From assembly GCA_009776715.1 (NCBI GenBank), contig WRNF01000047.1, forward strand, positions 1,213 through 7,172: DNA of 5,960 nt, read 5' to 3'. The position numbers and the translations under genes are program-made. Positions 4,344 through 5,960 of the stretch are shown one piece after another. Source of the stretch: Treponema sp. Its GTDB lineage: Bacteria > Spirochaetota > Spirochaetia > Treponematales > Breznakiellaceae. Position 1 is the stretch's first letter. Each line of letters starts with the position of its first letter. A model generated the notes under the pieces. That model had not been told where the DNA came from, did not search any database, and worked only from the letters and a program-made list of their open reading frames with translations.

Positions 4344-5233
4344 AAAAAACCCGTTTAACAAAAAGCAAGGAAGATTATGTCATTGAAAGTTTTTGCATTA
4401 TTGTCATTGGAATTTTTGCCCTTGTCTGTCTTGCCCCTTTTATTTATGTGTTTTTTATTTCCTTTATGTCTTACGAGGAATATCTTGCCAATCCTCTTCG
4501 CCTAATGCCAAAAAGCCCTACAATTAACGCTTACAGGGAATTATGGAATTATGATCTTATCCATTCCGGTTATTTTGTTACCGGCATTGTAACAATAACA
4601 GGAACTTTGTTAAGCGTTTTTCTTTTAGTAATTTCGGCATACCCCCTTTCAAAACCGTCGCTCAAGGGAAGGGGTTTAATTATGGGGCTAATTCTTTTTT
4701 CCATGTTTTTTAACGGCGGGATGATACCAAATTATATTTTAATGCATAATCTGGGTATTTTTAATTCAATATGGGCACTTATACTTCCCGGCTGCATCAG
4801 CGCATTTTATTTAATTTTAGTAAAAAATTTTATTAAAACATCAATTCCGGATTCGCTGGAAGAAGCGGCGCGGGTAGACGGCGCAAATGAAATTAGGATA
4901 CTGTTTTCCGTTATTTTGCCGTTGTTAAAACCGGTTATTGCCACCATGATAATTTTTTGCGCGGTTAATTACTGGAACAATTATTTTTCCGCGATGATGT
5001 ATATTGAAGACAGAAAACTGTGGCCGCTTATTCTGGTTCTGCGTGAACTTGTTGTGGAAAATACCGATGCGGTGTCGCCGGTAACGGCAATGCTTACGGC
5101 TGTTGCGCGCAGCCATCCTTTCACGCTAAAAATGGCGGCCATTGTTATTGTGATTCTGCCTATCCTGGCAGTCTATCCTCTTTTGCAAAGATATTTTGTT
5201 AAAGGCATAGCCCTGGGATCGGTTAAAGGCTGA
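4340..5233 (+). CDS. YtcP/LplC-type ABC sugar transporter permease
   Basis: 297 residues from a TTG start. AGGAGG (4328-4333) lies 6 nt upstream inside the end of the preceding gene, and the TTGA overlap implies coupled translation and equal dosage with its partner. It is a COG0395-type permease with six predicted membrane helices: about 17-43, 77-101, 112-127, 140-161, 192-212 and 263-283. The EAA loop at about 173-196 (LEEAARVDGANEIRILFSVILPLL) carries the canonical EEAARVDGA. The C-terminus YFVKGIALGSVKG is the typical ending of YtcP/LplC proteins, so the gene is full length. With the upstream LplB-like protein it would form the membrane channel, with the binding protein at 5380 as its receptor. 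No ATP-binding gene occurs in the window; importers of this class commonly use a shared MsmX-like ATPase encoded elsewhere. Confidence 0.93.
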   Translation: MKKTRLTKSKEDYVIESFCIIVIGIFALVCLAPFIYVFFISFMSYEEYLANPLRLMPKSPTINAYRELWNYDLIHSGYFVTGIVTITGTLLSVFLLVISAYPLSKPSLKGRGLIMGLILFSMFFNGGMIPNYILMHNLGIFNSIWALILPGCISAFYLILVKNFIKTSIPDSLEEAARVDGANEIRILFSVILPLLKPVIATMIIFCAVNYWNNYFSAMMYIEDRKLWPLILVLRELVVENTDAVSPVTAMLTAVARSHPFTLKMAAIVIVILPILAVYPLLQRYFVKGIALGSVKG

Positions 5234-5234
5234 T

Positions 5235-5352
5235 GGGGAATAGGGAAAAATGAAAAGGGAATAGGTGTTGATGTACGAAAGTGATACATGTTGGTAATAA
5301 GTGCGGATTACGAACAACAACCCCGTTCCCTGATCCCCGTTCCCCGTTCCCT
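5235..5352. repeat. Heptad-repeat inverted element between permease and binding-protein genes
   Basis: The left arm (5235-5265) is built of 7-bp units GGGGAAT, AGGGAAA, AATGAAA, AGGGAAT and a partial AGG. The right arm (5321-5352) has units CCCCGTT, CCCTGAT, CCCCGTT, CCCCGTT and a partial CCCT. In RNA the GGGAAU blocks can pair with GUUCCC blocks, one pair each being G-U, forming a long imperfect stem. Between the arms lie two small hairpins: ATGTA (5271-5275) with TACAT (5285-5289), and GTAAT (5294-5298) with ATTAC (5307-5311). A branched fold is therefore possible. On the minus strand the right arm has five G-runs of 3-4 with loops of 3-4 nt, a canonical G-quadruplex motif. It ends 27 bp before the binding-protein start. 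It may set separate expression of the binding protein or be a dispersed repeat. Confidence 0.6.
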
Positions 5353-5379
5353 AAAATAAAGTTAATTATAGGAGTTTTT

Positions 5380-5960
5380 ATGAAGAGAATTTTTTTGACA
5401 ATGGGGGCGGCGGCGGTTTTGGCCCTTGCTCTTTTGGTTTCATGCGGCAAGGACGCTTCGGATGATAATGATGGCCGCATCGAGATAAGTGCAATACTGC
5501 AATTGAATCCGGAAATTGTTCTGGAAAATAATCCGGTTATTGCAATGATAGAGCAGGAGCTTAATATTACGCTTAAAATTGAAGCCCCTCCGGTAAGCAG
5601 TTTTGGCGATAGGGTTAAAATACTGGTGTCTACCAACAGAATGCCTGACCTTGTGCAATACGGTGCAGATATTTTTGCCACGCAATGGGCGGAAGAGGGC
5701 TTGCTGCTTGATGTGACGGATAAAATCGATAATTATCCAAACCTTAAAGCCAACATTTCAACGGAACAATTCAGCGACTGCATTTTTCTTCCCGACAGAA
5801 AAATCTACGGAATTCCGCGGCCAAACAGCTACGATAAATGGGGCTATCTTATCAACAAAAAATGGCTGGATGCGCTTGGGCTTGAGCCGCCCAGGACTGT
5901 CGCTGAATTTACGGAAGTGTGCCGGGCCTTTACATTTAACGATCCGGACAGAAACGGCAG
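5380..5960 (+). CDS. Extracellular solute-binding lipoprotein of the ABC sugar importer, C-terminus beyond window
   Basis: 193 complete codons are visible, and the gene continues past the right edge. AGGAG (5370-5374) is 5 nt before the ATG. The N-terminus MKRIFLTMGAAAVLALALLVSC is a classical lipoprotein signal with lipobox LVSC and lipidated C22, so the protein is anchored outside the inner membrane. What follows is a family 1 sugar-binding fold of the LplA/LipO type: ELNITLKIEAPP, then DRVKILVSTNRMPDLVQYGAD, a common feature of these receptors, then LLLDVTDKIDNYPNL, KIYGIPRPNSYDKWGYLINKKWLDALGLEPPRTVAEF, and the acidic NDPDRNG turn near the window end. Members are usually about 500-560 residues, so roughly a third is present. 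It is the third gene of the importer operon, set apart from the permeases by a repeat-rich 146-nt spacer, which may allow different expression levels. The ligand is unknown. Confidence 0.9.
   Translation, partial: MKRIFLTMGAAAVLALALLVSCGKDASDDNDGRIEISAILQLNPEIVLENNPVIAMIEQELNITLKIEAPPVSSFGDRVKILVSTNRMPDLVQYGADIFATQWAEEGLLLDVTDKIDNYPNLKANISTEQFSDCIFLPDRKIYGIPRPNSYDKWGYLINKKWLDALGLEPPRTVAEFTEVCRAFTFNDPDRNG

Noticed and set aside
5250..5297. Very short ORFs inside the heptad element (ATG at 5250, and ATG at 5271 encoding MYESDTCW)
   Set aside because: They are 4-8 codons long with poor ribosome binding sites and are expected by chance; not annotated as genes.
5223..5681. Minus-strand frame of 152 residues
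   Set aside because: It is antisense to the signal peptide and N-terminal domain of the binding protein, which has a convincing lipobox and family motifs, and it crosses the heptad repeat.

Overview
The window most likely comes from a spirochaete, with Treponema-like bacteria of animal or insect guts as the best guess. The reasons are a moderately AT-rich sequence, a BspA-type leucine-rich-repeat lipoprotein ending in a GTYTR...W tail, GTG and TTG starts, and an LplB/YtcP-type sugar importer. Firmicutes also carry such importers, so the assignment is an inference from gene content only.

Left part (1-1680), accessory in character. A DUF433 antitoxin-like gene runs off the left edge on the minus strand. 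Next comes an AT-rich, gene-free stretch bounded by an imperfect inverted repeat (about 231-415). It is followed by a GC-richer remnant of a phage/plasmid P4-type primase-helicase on the minus strand, with an internal deletion and a lost C-terminus. Nested CATGA palindromes lie just upstream of the remnant. A plus-strand promoter then drives two overlapping, unrecognised small genes (984-1235 and 1210-1680), which end in a hairpin.

Middle part (1760-3129). A minus-strand XRE/CI-like repressor faces away from a plus-strand LRR lipoprotein gene. The shared intergenic region holds two matching 16-bp operator-like dyads, TAYCC-N6-GGATA, flanking a good sigma-70 promoter. A roughly 100-nt leader follows, with two hairpins and a possible 14-codon leader ORF. 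The lipoprotein gene contains a 66-bp tandem repeat and ends at a strong hairpin terminator. This looks like a self-contained regulated surface-protein module.

Right part (3343-5960). An ABC sugar/oligosaccharide import operon: promoter, LplB-like permease, YtcP-like permease (4-nt overlap), then a 146-nt intergenic element, then a solute-binding lipoprotein cut by the window end. The intergenic element has 7-bp-period G-rich/C-rich inverted arms and a G-quadruplex motif. No ATPase gene is present, as is usual for this importer class, which tends to share an ATPase encoded elsewhere.

The least explained structures are the leader of the LRR gene (2257-2319), the paired operators around its promoter, the heptad-repeat element between the permease and binding-protein genes (5235-5352), and the overlapping unknown pair (984-1680).
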